Notes: generated by a model not told the origin, from the sequence alone. 64,000 nucleotides of DNA from Nitrospira sp. (GCA_018242765.1 JAFEBH010000017.1:119307-183306); one strand, 5' to 3'. Positions 40,882 through 50,226 are shown, numbered from the stretch's first letter. Translations and numbers: made by a program.

Positions 40882-40912
40882 ATGGGGCGTTGACGCCCCA
40901 TATCATAATTTT
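40882..40912 (+). terminator. Hairpin after the response regulator
   Basis: ATGGGGCG (40882-40889), loop TTGA, CGCCCCAT (40894-40901), followed by ATCATAATTTTCT. An 8-bp stem with a modest T-rich tail 30 nt after the stop. Confidence 0.6.
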
Positions 40913-40951
40913 CTAAGATCTACCCTCAATATCATCGTAAACATGCACGTT

Positions 40952-41004
40952 TCATGGAAATTCCATGAGAAATTCATCTCGTTTGTGGGGCGTGTGTATC
41001 CCAT
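40952..41004. promoter_or_regulatory. Candidate activator sites before oxidase 3
   Basis: TCATGG-AAATT-CCATGA (40952-40968) is a perfect 6-bp inverted repeat with a 5-nt spacer, the same spacer as in the repeat before oxidase 1. Further on, TGTATCCCAT (40995-41004) resembles the TGTCCCAT sites of the other oxidases. A weak sigma-54-like match (GGTGTGCCTGTTGA, 41136-41149) has a TTGA instead of TTGC -12 box. Confidence 0.35.
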
Positions 41005-41171
41005 GACGTGAGTACATCCTGACAAGATATGGTGTGCGAGGGAGAGATATTTTGCCGAAAAAATGGATGGCTAAGCCGAGTGATGGAGAGTAGGAACAAT
41101 TTTTGCTCATTCTTTTTGGGCACTAGTGGTGTGGCGGTGTGCCTGTTGATCTAACTAGTTGATATTGAGCT

Positions 41172-41308
41172 GTCCGGCAGGAGTTTGGAACGACTGGATT
41201 GGCCTCCTCTCGCTTCCACCGAAAAAGATCGGCTCCTGCCGGACTCATAATGCTGTTGACGAAGGATAAATTGGTATCCCGAGTGATTTGTTGTCAAGGA
41301 GAGGGGCC
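41172..41308 (+). ncRNA. Diverged pseudoknot-like leader of oxidase 3
   Basis: Stem P1: GTCCGGCAGGAG (41172-41183) pairs perfectly over 12 bp with CTCCTGCCGGAC (41233-41244). Within its loop a hairpin CCGA-AAAAGA-TCGG abuts P1. GGCCTCCTCTC (41201-41211) in the loop can pair with GAGAGGGGCC (41299-41308) outside, 10 bp with one bulged T, crossing P1 as in the other two leaders. GGATTGGCCTCC also echoes GGACCGGCCTCC. The second half of this stem lies about 13 nt before the oxidase ribosome site. The similarity is structural more than sequence-based. Confidence 0.5.
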
Positions 41309-41335
41309 TTTTGAAACGTTAGGGAGGGTGAACGT

Positions 41336-44300
41336 ATGACAGTGACGAAATGGTTGAGGCCGGGAATTGGAATATTAGGCTTAGCGAGCGCACTGATGGC
41401 TGTTGGGCCGCTGCCGGCGAGTGCGCTCATGTCGCATGATGCTCATGTTGCCCAGAATGCGAATCAGGATCTGGCAAAGCCGATCCATGCGCAAGCTGGT
41501 CCCGTATTGATGGACAAGATGTCAAAGGCCGTCGAACAGGTGGAACGGCAGGTTCACAGCAAAGGACCGTTCCAAGGTGCCGGTGCCCATGCGATGCAGC
41601 AGGGTGTACTCCTTGTTGCGGATGACATGGACAAGGTGAAGGTGACGCAGGGTGGGCGATGCCCCGCTCAGGCAATGGTTCGAGCCTATGACGTGACGGC
41701 GATGAACGTTGAAATCACCGTCAATCGGTTCGGAGATTTTTACCCTGGGTTTATGTATGCCCTGACCGAGAATGTTGCGGGCGTGCGTGAAGAAGAAGCG
41801 AAGAATAAGACGGCACGGGAGAGTGAGGATCAGACGTTTGCCGGTGGTGCCGTGTCGAACGGTCTTCAGGGCGATTTGATCCAACCATTGGTCATTCGTG
41901 CCAATCAGGGTGACTGTCTTCGGATCACGCTTCGCAATCAGATCGAGGGCGAACCGACGAACATGATCATCAATGGCTCGCAGATGCTGGTGGCCAGCAA
42001 CGGCAAGCCGGCGACAGCCAATAATCCGGACGCGTTGGTAGCGTCGGGGAAGAGCGGTGAATTCGAATGGTATATCGCACCGGATACACAAGAGGGTGGG
42101 CATGCGTTCCATAGCCACGCCTCGAGAGATCAGTATTCTCTCGGTTTGTTGGGGTCGCTCGTGGTTGAGCCACGTGGATCTCACTTCTTGAGCCCATTCA
42201 CCGGCGAGGAAATGAAGAGCGGCTGGGAAGCCATCATCGATGTGGACAAGGGATCGGATTTCCGGGAATTCGTGATTTTCTATCACGAAGCCGGTGATGA
42301 AACCTTCCGTCTTTTGAACCGCAAAGGCGACATGCTCCCGCAGCGTGACGCACATACCGATACCTATCGTCCAGCAGCCCGACTCTTGAACTATCGCAGT
42401 GAACCGCATGGCACACGATTGGAAATGCAAGAGCACTTGGTGGGTTTTGCCGATGAGTCTCAGGGCTATGGGTCCTATACCTTCGGTGATCCAGCCACGA
42501 CGATTCCACGATCGTACCTCGGTGATCCTGCGAAGTTCCGCATGATCGGTGGTTCAGAAATCGTCCATTCGCACCATTTGCACGGAGGGTCGATTCGTTG
42601 GGCCAGACAACCTGGAACCAGCAGGTTGGATCCGACGTTGTCGAAGAACGGTCCGGTGAAGTTTCCATTGATCAGCGACACCTCGGACCGTCTTGATGTG
42701 CAGTCAATCGGACCGTCCGAGATCTATGATGAAGTGATCGAGGGTGGATCCGGCGGGTTGCAAGCATTGGCCGGTGAGTTTGTGTTTCATTGCCATATTC
42801 CACAGCACTATGTGACCGGCATGTGGGGGTTCTGGCGTGTGTACAATACCTTGCAGGCGCCAGGCTTCCAAACCGACGTGATGAAGGCGTTGGTGGAATT
42901 GCCGGATCGAAAGGGCAAGATTAAGCCGGCGGTCAGCTCCGATAAGTTGGTTGGAACCACAGTTGATTGGTACGGCGGGAAGAAGTGGGAAATCACGAAA
43001 GATAAGACGGATTGGAAAGCCAATCCTGCCAAGGTTTCCATCAAGGATTGGGTTGAGTATATGCTTCCGCCTCAGGGCTTGCCTGGCAAGACAGAGGATC
43101 AGGTCCAGCAGGCAAAAGCCAATGATCCTACGGTGGTGAACTGGAAGTGGGAGGGTGCCTTGGCACTCAATGAACCGGAGACGCCGCACAAGTGGGCCGA
43201 CTATGTGTCTCCCACACCGTTGAAACGGCCTCCGATTACGTTTGACCCTCAGACTGGGAAGTTGGCGTTCCCGTGGTTGCGTCCGCACCTGGGGAAGCGT
43301 CCGCCCTTTGCTCCGAACCACGGGGGTGCCCCATGGTTGGAGCCGTTCCGAGTTCGTGAGGATGGAACCAGAGACACCGAGCCACCAAAGCCTGGTGCGC
43401 AAGGTCCGTGGAGTTTGTGCCCGGAGAATGCTCCTCGGAAGTTCTTCACGATCCATTCGATCATTCTTCCGGTCACACTGAAGCCGGCGACGGCCAAGAC
43501 GGCTGCGCTCATCGATCCGATTGCCATGCTCTATGTGTTGCACGAAGAAGAAGCGGAAGTTCGGAGCAACCCAAAGAAGCAGGTCCCGTTGGTCATTCGC
43601 GGTAACGTCTACGATTGTGTGGACGTGATCTTCAAGAATGAAATTCCAGACGATGCGCGGACGGGATGGTCGAACAAGATCAATCTCCATCCGCACTTCT
43701 TCCAGTTCGATACGAGCGCGTCCGATGGTCCGACCATCGGCTTCTCGTATGACATGTCCCTTAGGGCCTTCACGATGTTGAAGGATCCACAACCGGATAA
43801 AGGCATGCCGTTGCCTGGTAACACGATCTTGACGGCGGATACCAAGGCCGGTTCACGGAGTATTACCGTTGCCGACACCTCCAAGTTCCATGTCAATACG
43901 GAATTGGGCGTCGGTATGGACGATCCGAAGTACTTTGAAGTGGCTCGGATCAAAGCCATCAACGGGAAAACCATCACGTTTGATGCGCCATTGAAGCACA
44001 CGCATAAGAAGAACGATATTGCCAGTGTCGAGTTCATCCGTGAGCGCTGGTATGTCGATGCCGATTTGGGGACGGTGTATTGGCATGATCACGTGTTCGG
44101 CACGGATACATGGGGCCATGGGCTCTTCTCCGCATTCATCACGGAACCTCCACGGTCGACCTATCATGACCCGGTCACCGGTAAAGAGATCCGGAGCGGC
44201 CCCGTCGCGGACATCCATACATTGGAGCCGGTCTCGGCCCATATTCGTGGAAGCTTCCGCGAAGTGATGATGCACATCATGGACAGCAACGCCAGAACGG

Positions 44301-46078
44301 CGGAGCTGATCACGACCGACAATCCTCAGGCAAAGGTTGGAGCGGTTACGGTCGACGGGCCTCCGTCGCACCAATTCCCAGAGAAGATTAACAAGTCTCC
44401 GATGTGGTTCTTGAACGGTGGTGAAGCCACGACTGGCAGCGGTTACAGCATGCGTGTCGAACCGTTGAGCGTGCGCCTTGCCAATAATCCGGACCCGTCG
44501 AAACTATTCGTGTCCGGGATTCACGGGGACCCAGGCACTCCACTGCTTCGGGCGTACCTCGGTGATCCCATTATGGTGCGTGCCTTGGTAGGATCTGCCA
44601 ATGAGGTACACACCTGGCACGTGACCGGGCATTGGTTCCCAATGGAACGGTATGCCAAGGACGCGATGCCCCGTAGTACCGTGCACCTCGTCATTGGTGA
44701 GCGGTACGATCCGGCCATTCCAGCAGCCGGTGGACCGCAGAAGCAGGCGGGCGATTACCTCTACTATAGTGGTCGCGCGTCACACTTTGCGGAAGGAAGC
44801 TGGGGCATTTTCCGTGTGTTTGATGAACTGCAGGGTGATCTGAAGCCGTTGCCTGGGCGTGAACAGATTCAGAAGTCTGCGCCGTCCGTGTGCCCGGCTG
44901 ATGCACCTGTGAAGACCTTCAATGTGTCGGCGGTTGATCAACAGATCCGGTACCACGACGGAGCACCGGGTATGATGGAAGTCGACCTCGAGCGCAAGAT
45001 GGTCTTCGGCAATGAGCAGGGTAAGATGTATGTCCTCGATGGTGATCGCGGTCGAGTCAAGGCCGGAGAGTTGAAGCCGAGTCCTCTGACTCTACACGTC
45101 AATGTCGGTGATTGCGTAAAGGTCAATCTGAAAAACGAAATGGCCAAGGATCGGGCCGGATTCCACGTCGATATGATGGCGTTTAATCCAAAGGACTCGT
45201 TCGGCGCCAATGTTGGTAACAATCCTGGCGATCAGACGGTCGCTCCAGGCGAAAGCAAAACCTACACCTACTATGCCCATCCGGAGTACGGTGAGTTGGC
45301 CGCACTCATTCAGGATTGGGGTAATGTGGTGGAAAACCCGCGCAACGGTCTGTTCGGGTCCATCATTGTCGGCCCGAAGGGGTCACGGTATCGTGATCCA
45401 GTGACCGGCGAAGATGTAACCATGAAGAGCAGTTGGCGAGCAGATGTGCTGGTTGACCGGACAATTTCAGGGAACGAGACTCGAAAGAACTACCGAGACT
45501 TCTCCTTGATGTTCCAGGACGAGGATAACATCGTCGGGGTCAGCTTCATGCCATACATCCAACAAGTGGCTGGTATCACGGCGGTAAACTACCGCTCTGA
45601 ACCGACTGCATGGAGGATGGAAAAGGGTTGTGACATTCCTGAGGTCTTTGCTTGTGTGAAGGCCGGGGAGACTCCATCGACTCCGCTGCTTCAGGCCCAT
45701 GTCGGTGATCCGGTGGCGGTTCACGTTCTGGGTGCCTTCAGTGAGCAAGTGCAGCTGTTCACGATCGACGGTCATGAGTGGCCGCACGAGCCGTACATGC
45801 AAGGTGCCGATCAGGTCAGCACTATGGAGTTCGGTGGGTCAGAGATCATCAATGCCCACTTGACTGGAGGAGCGGGCGGTCCAAACCGGATCATCGGTGA
45901 CTACATCTGGAAGAATCAGCGTCCGGCATATGCCAACGCGGGCCAGTGGGGTCTTTTCCGAGTGCTCCCGACGGATGATCAACGGATCAAGCCGTTGACG
46001 CCGCAGGTGCCTCCGACCAAGACAGCCAAGCAAAATGGGAAGGCGAAAGTCTCTCCCGCTTCGCTGAGCGTCAAGTAG
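41336..46078 (+). CDS. Giant secreted multicopper oxidase, paralogue 3
   Basis: A 1580-residue secreted protein (signal peptide ...LPASA-L). Copper motifs: HSHHLH (H411, H414, H416), HCHIPQHYVTGM (H485-C486-H487, H491, M496), HPH (H785, H787), WHDH (H917, H919). Domain 1 keeps HAFHSH (H256, H259, H261), which paralogues 1 and 2 have lost, so this may be the least degenerate copy. It is much closer to paralogue 1 than to 2. ATG at 41336 has GGGAGG 7 nt upstream. Encoded 484 nt after the sigma-54 activator on the same strand. Substrate not deducible. Confidence 0.85.
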   Translation: MTVTKWLRPGIGILGLASALMAVGPLPASALMSHDAHVAQNANQDLAKPIHAQAGPVLMDKMSKAVEQVERQVHSKGPFQGAGAHAMQQGVLLVADDMDKVKVTQGGRCPAQAMVRAYDVTAMNVEITVNRFGDFYPGFMYALTENVAGVREEEAKNKTARESEDQTFAGGAVSNGLQGDLIQPLVIRANQGDCLRITLRNQIEGEPTNMIINGSQMLVASNGKPATANNPDALVASGKSGEFEWYIAPDTQEGGHAFHSHASRDQYSLGLLGSLVVEPRGSHFLSPFTGEEMKSGWEAIIDVDKGSDFREFVIFYHEAGDETFRLLNRKGDMLPQRDAHTDTYRPAARLLNYRSEPHGTRLEMQEHLVGFADESQGYGSYTFGDPATTIPRSYLGDPAKFRMIGGSEIVHSHHLHGGSIRWARQPGTSRLDPTLSKNGPVKFPLISDTSDRLDVQSIGPSEIYDEVIEGGSGGLQALAGEFVFHCHIPQHYVTGMWGFWRVYNTLQAPGFQTDVMKALVELPDRKGKIKPAVSSDKLVGTTVDWYGGKKWEITKDKTDWKANPAKVSIKDWVEYMLPPQGLPGKTEDQVQQAKANDPTVVNWKWEGALALNEPETPHKWADYVSPTPLKRPPITFDPQTGKLAFPWLRPHLGKRPPFAPNHGGAPWLEPFRVREDGTRDTEPPKPGAQGPWSLCPENAPRKFFTIHSIILPVTLKPATAKTAALIDPIAMLYVLHEEEAEVRSNPKKQVPLVIRGNVYDCVDVIFKNEIPDDARTGWSNKINLHPHFFQFDTSASDGPTIGFSYDMSLRAFTMLKDPQPDKGMPLPGNTILTADTKAGSRSITVADTSKFHVNTELGVGMDDPKYFEVARIKAINGKTITFDAPLKHTHKKNDIASVEFIRERWYVDADLGTVYWHDHVFGTDTWGHGLFSAFITEPPRSTYHDPVTGKEIRSGPVADIHTLEPVSAHIRGSFREVMMHIMDSNARTAELITTDNPQAKVGAVTVDGPPSHQFPEKINKSPMWFLNGGEATTGSGYSMRVEPLSVRLANNPDPSKLFVSGIHGDPGTPLLRAYLGDPIMVRALVGSANEVHTWHVTGHWFPMERYAKDAMPRSTVHLVIGERYDPAIPAAGGPQKQAGDYLYYSGRASHFAEGSWGIFRVFDELQGDLKPLPGREQIQKSAPSVCPADAPVKTFNVSAVDQQIRYHDGAPGMMEVDLERKMVFGNEQGKMYVLDGDRGRVKAGELKPSPLTLHVNVGDCVKVNLKNEMAKDRAGFHVDMMAFNPKDSFGANVGNNPGDQTVAPGESKTYTYYAHPEYGELAALIQDWGNVVENPRNGLFGSIIVGPKGSRYRDPVTGEDVTMKSSWRADVLVDRTISGNETRKNYRDFSLMFQDEDNIVGVSFMPYIQQVAGITAVNYRSEPTAWRMEKGCDIPEVFACVKAGETPSTPLLQAHVGDPVAVHVLGAFSEQVQLFTIDGHEWPHEPYMQGADQVSTMEFGGSEIINAHLTGGAGGPNRIIGDYIWKNQRPAYANAGQWGLFRVLPTDDQRIKPLTPQVPPTKTAKQNGKAKVSPASLSVK

Positions 46079-46088
46079 GATAAGTCTC

Positions 46089-46120
46089 GTGGCGTACCCG
46101 CCCTCAAGCGGGTACGCCAC
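46089..46120 (+). terminator. Strong hairpin after oxidase 3
   Basis: GTGGCGTACCCGC (46089-46101), loop CCTCAA, GCGGGTACGCCAC (46108-46120): a perfect 13-bp stem 10 nt after the stop. It lacks a T-run, so it may act as an mRNA-stabilising or bidirectional terminator. Confidence 0.65.
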
Positions 46121-46243
46121 TCCTACCGAAAAGTCTCCTCATTTTTCTCTCGAGAGAGTGTGCTCTCCTCAAGAATTCTTCCACAGCTTTTAGTTACAAT
46201 GACCCATCTCAAGCGCGTACCATTTCTTGCAGAGGAACGACCT

Positions 46244-46750
46244 ATGTTCATCCCGTATGTACTGGTGCTTCTCGTTTTGACCTGTCTGGCTGGGGAAATC
46301 ACGGCACCGACGGCGTTTGGAGAGAATGTGTCCTCCGCGCCCGTGAGCCGGGTTGAGGTCGTGCTGGCCTATCCGTATCGAACTCGTGAAGCAGAAATAA
46401 AAAAAGAATTCGTCCAGGCGGGTTTGACGAATGTCCACTTCCAATATGCCAGGATGGGGCATCCACCTCAGAACATCGGGCTGGGCCGTGATGTGCCAGC
46501 CGATAAAGCCCGAGAGGCGATTCGTCTGGCCATCAAGTACAATCTTGGAGTCGGTATCTTATTGCCTGAACGATTGTTTCCTCCTCGGTTCATTACAATT
46601 GCGTCGTCCAATTATGACGACACCGTTGAATATCACATCACGCAGGACACGTTATCCAAACTTCAAGATTCCGCATTGAGTACGGAGGCATTTCACCGAC
46701 TCTATCGGGATCTCACATCAGCTGTCATTGATCCGAAAGGGCGCTACTGA
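46244..46750 (+). CDS. Secreted hypothetical protein
   Basis: A 168-residue protein with a signal peptide (MFIPYVLVLLVLTCLAGEITAPTAFG). The mature part is alpha/beta (RVEVVLAYPYRTREAEIKKEFVQAGLTNVHFQYARMGHPPQNIGLGRDVPADKAREAIRLAIKYN). GAGG lies before ATG 46244; the longer reading from 46160 lacks a signal sequence at its end. I do not recognise the family. It follows oxidase 3 after a strong hairpin. Confidence 0.6.
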   Translation: MFIPYVLVLLVLTCLAGEITAPTAFGENVSSAPVSRVEVVLAYPYRTREAEIKKEFVQAGLTNVHFQYARMGHPPQNIGLGRDVPADKAREAIRLAIKYNLGVGILLPERLFPPRFITIASSNYDDTVEYHITQDTLSKLQDSALSTEAFHRLYRDLTSAVIDPKGRY

Positions 46751-47028
46751 TACGCCGAATGTCTAGTGCTTTCCAGTGAAGGCATTGGGGGTGCTGAGCA
46801 GCCTTCACCGCTGTAAGTGAACAGAGAATTCAGTATGGGCAGTCGGCAGCGATCATTCCGAATATCCGTCACCGTCATCCCATTGAAATCGACACAACTC
46901 TGTTGTTGGAGCGAGGCCCATCGGTCGACTTTCCGTTGACTCATGAAATATAGTGGAACGACGGTAGTCGATGATCGGTGGGCAGCGTCACTTGACTTAA
47001 CGCTCGTTGAAGTAGGGGGAAAGAGTCT
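46751..47028. other. Intergenic region without visible gene
   Basis: About 280 nt. No conserved ORF, repeat or promoter recognised, apart from a purine-rich ribosome site (GGGGGAAAGAG) at its right end. Confidence 0.4.
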
Positions 47029-47655
47029 ATGAAAATTGCGGTTCTTGGCGCGTCGGCTGGGATAGGACTCCACTGCGTGCGGCTTGCACTGCAGAAGGGC
47101 CATGAGGTCGTGACCCTCTCACGTCGGGTCGTGCCGCTTCCGGATCAAGCCAAACTGATACGGGTCCAGGGGAGTGCGACGAACGCGCGCGCTGTGAGAA
47201 CAGCGGTGGATGGGGCCGAGCGTGTGTTGGTGACGCTTGGTGTGAAGAGCCCTCTGCCGACTACGGTGTTCTCGGACTCTGCTCGTACCTTGCTTCAAGT
47301 TCTGAAAGAGCTTGGTTCCTCGCCGACCCTCATTGTCCTCACTGGTTTTGGAGCCGGCGATAGCGGGAGCTACAATTCATTTCCTATGAGGCTTCTCTTT
47401 TCGTTGGTGCTCAAGCAGGTCTATGTGGACAAGGGGGTGCAGGAGCAGCTGATTGCTGCCGGAGATCCTCGGTGGGAAATTGTGCGGCCAGGCCGGTTAA
47501 CCAACGACAGCATGACTGGCCGGTATCGTGTTCTCAATGAGCTAGTGGAAGGCATGAAGGTGGGAGCCATTTCTCGTGCTGATGTGGCGCATTTTATGGT
47601 AACTCAGGCGGAGCAGCCGACATATCTCGGCAAGTACCCGGCATTGACCTACTGA
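47029..47655 (+). CDS. NAD(P)-binding SDR-like protein (NmrA/atypical SDR)
   Basis: A 208-residue Rossmann protein with the 'VLGASAGIGLHCV' nucleotide-binding loop (residues 5-17), 'TLSRR' at the end of beta-2, 'ALVTLG'-like beta-4 (RVLVTLGVKS), 'LIVLTGFGAG' and 'EIVRPGRLTND', typical of NmrA-type atypical SDRs. No catalytic Tyr-x3-Lys is obvious. Probable NADPH-dependent reductase or redox sensor. Free-standing gene. Confidence 0.75.
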   Translation: MKIAVLGASAGIGLHCVRLALQKGHEVVTLSRRVVPLPDQAKLIRVQGSATNARAVRTAVDGAERVLVTLGVKSPLPTTVFSDSARTLLQVLKELGSSPTLIVLTGFGAGDSGSYNSFPMRLLFSLVLKQVYVDKGVQEQLIAAGDPRWEIVRPGRLTNDSMTGRYRVLNELVEGMKVGAISRADVAHFMVTQAEQPTYLGKYPALTY

Positions 47656-47730
47656 TAGTAATCTTGAAAGGGAAGGTTTCCGTAGGGAAGCCGTGAACGA
47701 GGCCTTGACCAACTTCATTATGGCGGTTTG

Positions 47731-47753
47731 TCACCCTTCGGCAAGCTCAGGGG
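47731..47753. repeat. Short REP-like palindrome
   Basis: TCACCCTTCGGCAAGCTCAG followed by GGG: an imperfect palindrome (CCCT...AGGG) of the kind dispersed in many environmental genomes. Single copy in this window. Confidence 0.35.
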
Positions 47754-47814
47754 CCAGAGCGCTGCCGAGGGATGAGCATGCCTGAGTAGCTATCTCGTTG
47801 CGAACTAAGACGCT

Positions 47815-48264
47815 TCACGCCTCACTGTTCGACCCTTCTCGTTTCGGAACGGTTCGTCCTTCTTCGAGATCTTGCAGATCAGACCAGGCGGTAATATCAG
47901 TGCGGGATGAGTCGACGGCGGCGAGGTATTTCTTGAATTTCGCCGCACTCTCCGGAGAGCTTGGTCCCCGTGCCAGTAACTGATGGTTCCAGCCTTCTAA
48001 TTCTGCCGGCTGATGTGGTTGTGCGTTCCGCTGAAACCATGCCAGGACCCCTTCATCAGTGTCATTGGCTTTCACGGCAGCCGTAAACTGGTCGCTGGTG
48101 AGCCTGGCGAACTCCAATAGCCGTTCATCCATTGGGCAGGGATAGATATACTCGCCTTCCGTTCCGGCCAGGACTGCTCGGCACTTGTCGATCATACGCG
48201 CAAGATGGGCATACCCCGCCAGCGTGCATTTCATGCTGCGGGGAAACTCTTTTCGCAAATCCAT
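47815..48264 (-). CDS. DUF5069 family protein
   Basis: A 149-residue cytoplasmic protein with the DUF5069 opening 'DLRKEFPRSMKCTLAGYAHLARMIDKCRAVLAGTEGEYIYPCPMDERLLEF', followed by a C-terminal part with 'WFQRNAQPHQPAELEGWNHQLLARGP'. Family function is unknown. Its start lies 2 nt after the DUF3386 stop, so the two are co-transcribed. Confidence 0.8.
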   Translation of the reverse strand: MDLRKEFPRSMKCTLAGYAHLARMIDKCRAVLAGTEGEYIYPCPMDERLLEFARLTSDQFTAAVKANDTDEGVLAWFQRNAQPHQPAELEGWNHQLLARGPSSPESAAKFKKYLAAVDSSRTDITAWSDLQDLEEGRTVPKREGSNSEA

Positions 48265-48266
48265 CG

Positions 48267-48938
48267 TTACAGCACAGTGTGGTTGGTGAAGGTCAGCTGT
48301 TTGACCACAACCTGGTTGCTCTCATAGGTGATGATCCGCCTGGTGGCCGGTAGGTCGCAGGCGCCGATACGGATATGGGTATCGGTGAAGCTCTCGACAT
48401 TGGTCAGCGTGCCGTCTGTTGGTGAATAGTAATAGACCGTGTACTTCGTCGTGAGGTTCTTGTGATCTTTCGTGACGGCACTCTCTTCTACGTTGATGGT
48501 AAAGGCGAACGGATTCATACCGGGGTGGGCCATCTTGCGGTTGATTTGGGTAATACGATTGTCCTTAAGCCGGTAGTAGGAATTGGAGCCATGGATCGTG
48601 AGTTTGACCCCCAAAGGATGCCTATCCTCTTCCATTGTCAGGATGTACTTGCCGTCTGATTCATCGAAGCTCCGTGGGCCACGATGGACCGCAATCATTC
48701 CAAGTTGTTCTTGTGCCCATTTTTGAATGTCGCCATCGGTGAGCTGGACCGATACTTCACGAGGGCTTTTCACCAAGATAGAACCAGCGGTTTCTTTTCC
48801 GTTCACATTCACCGTGAGGTCGGCGGTAAATCCTTGGAAGCCCTGGGGCCATCGAGCGGTGGCCTCGAAGGCACGGCGAAGCAGGTCTCGAGCCTGCGGG
48901 TCATCCGCGACAGTTGGTGGAGTATGCTGATGTTCCAT
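48267..48938 (-). CDS. DUF3386 family protein
   Basis: A 223-residue protein matching DUF3386 as I know it from cyanobacteria and plants: 'DPQARDLLRRAFEATARWPQGFQGFTADLTVNVNG', 'GSILVKSPREVSVQL', 'GMIAVHRGPRSFDESDGKY', 'LTIHGSNSYYRLKDNRITQINR', 'TYYSPTDG'-like 'YYYSPTDGTLTNVESF'. It has a lipoprotein-sorting-like beta fold; function unknown. ATG at 48938 has GAGGAG upstream; a TTG at 48944 is the alternative. Confidence 0.75.
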   Translation of the reverse strand: MEHQHTPPTVADDPQARDLLRRAFEATARWPQGFQGFTADLTVNVNGKETAGSILVKSPREVSVQLTDGDIQKWAQEQLGMIAVHRGPRSFDESDGKYILTMEEDRHPLGVKLTIHGSNSYYRLKDNRITQINRKMAHPGMNPFAFTINVEESAVTKDHKNLTTKYTVYYYSPTDGTLTNVESFTDTHIRIGACDLPATRRIITYESNQVVVKQLTFTNHTVL

Positions 48939-49154
48939 ATCCAAGCTCCTCTCCGAATGGGTGTCAGAATTGTGTAGACTTGTTATACCGGTTGGTGGAG
49001 GTCCTCCTCAAGGGGCTTGTTTCTGTCACGGAGATCTTCTTTGAGATTCACAAGAAACCTTCTATTCTGATATACTCCCTTAATTTCCTTGGGCTTGGGT
49101 GTTCAATCGTCGAGAACCTTACCGGCTGGGGGTTGTGGACTAGAGAGGATGGGC

Positions 49155-49496
49155 ATGGAACGACGAGCTGCTTCGCATACCGAAGAAGAAGAGATGAACC
49201 AGCGTCGAAAGCTGCTCAGTGCGGCGAGACGCGGCGATACGAAAGCCATCAGCAAACTCTTTGAATTGTATCAAGTGCGTGTGCTCAGCGGAGATCAACT
49301 GGCGAAAGTCAACCGCACGTCCACCTATATGGCACCGGTGAAATCTTCGTCCGGGAGTAGGTCCAGGGCTGCTGAGAAAACCGGCAAGATGGAGCAGGCA
49401 AAGGGAGGCAAGAAATCACTGAAGCCGACGGCGTCGTCCGAGAAATCTTCTAGCAATGCAAAAACGGCTGCAAAGCCCAAGTCGAAATCGAAGTAG
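49155..49496 (+). CDS. Small basic hypothetical protein
   Basis: A 113-residue protein. The first ~50 residues are helical (MNQRRKLLSAARRGDTKAISKLFELYQVRVLSGDQLAKV); the remainder is a low-complexity Lys/Ser/Ala tail ending KPKSKSK, like the histone-H1-like tails that bind nucleic acid. AGAGAGG precedes ATG 49155. No defined function. Confidence 0.6.
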   Translation: MERRAASHTEEEEMNQRRKLLSAARRGDTKAISKLFELYQVRVLSGDQLAKVNRTSTYMAPVKSSSGSRSRAAEKTGKMEQAKGGKKSLKPTASSEKSSSNAKTAAKPKSKSK

Positions 49497-49509
49497 GTCG
49501 TCCGGAGCG

Positions 49510-49806
49510 CTATTGGACAACAACCTTAAGCCCTCCCCCCGCAAGCTTGGCTGCAATATCGTCTGCCTGTTCGGTTGATCCGGTAAAGACGATGGCTTCC
49601 CCTTCGTGATCGATGCGATAGGCGAGTTCAAAGGCTTTTGCTGAGGTCATACCGGGGATGAAGCGGCAGAATAAGTCGATGACTTGCTTGTAGGTATGGC
49701 AGTCGCAATTGTATACCACAACACGGGATTCAAATCCACTTCCGGCGCCGGTATGAACCTCCTCTCCAATGTCGGGAATAGTTTCTGGTGTGGCTGGTAT
49801 TGGCAT
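49510..49806 (-). CDS. clpS: ClpS-like protease adaptor
   Basis: A 98-residue protein whose residues ~28-98 match ClpS: 'RVVVYNCDCHTYKQVIDLFCRFIPGMTSAKAFELAYRIDHEGEAIVFTGSTEQADDIAAKLAGGGLKVVV' (cf. VxLxNDDxTpxxfV...A..l...vH..G.avv......AE......). ClpS delivers N-degron substrates to ClpAP. The usual 'NDDYTP' is 'NCDCHT' here, so substrate specificity may differ from E. coli ClpS. Positioned near the small gene 49881-50093 on the same strand. Confidence 0.75.
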   Translation of the reverse strand: MPIPATPETIPDIGEEVHTGAGSGFESRVVVYNCDCHTYKQVIDLFCRFIPGMTSAKAFELAYRIDHEGEAIVFTGSTEQADDIAAKLAGGGLKVVVQ

Positions 49807-49880
49807 GCAGCGGGACTTGTCGCACGTACGAGGAAGCGCGTCACTTTCTCAGTTTGGTGTTCGGATGACGTTCGGGATTG

Positions 49881-50093
49881 TCACACCTTGTCCATATCGA
49901 TGACTTCCGTCGCTTCCCACAGATTTCTCGACTCGGCGTCCGCCAGATCCTTTTCACGATCCTCGTCTGTTTCAACCCCAAAGCTTTGAAGGGGTTGAGA
50001 CGACACGGGTTCGATGGTTGTGGGGGTGGATATGGGAGCACTCGCGACTTGGGAGCTGCGCCGTTTTTTTAATGGATCCATGTTGACCGGCAT
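49881..50093 (-). CDS. Small conserved hypothetical protein
   Basis: A 70-residue acidic protein (MPVNMDPLKKRRSS..., ending NLWEATEVIDMDKV). GAGGAACCCCG lies before its ATG, a good ribosome site. No domain recognised. Likely co-transcribed with the ClpS-like gene. Confidence 0.5.
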   Translation of the reverse strand: MPVNMDPLKKRRSSQVASAPISTPTTIEPVSSQPLQSFGVETDEDREKDLADAESRNLWEATEVIDMDKV

Positions 50094-50226
50094 CGGGGTT
50101 CCTCACGACTCCATGGTAGTGTTCTCCAAACCTGATCAACTTGTCAATCGGCACGGGACTCCTGCTGGCGAGAATCCGGATTTCAGGCTGCGAGCGGCGT
50201 TTGCCTAGGCGGTAAGACCTCTCGGT

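Noticed and set aside
11544..46078. Calling the oxidases manganese oxidases
   Set aside because: Size and domain number resemble MnxG-type enzymes, but the substrate cannot be deduced from sequence.
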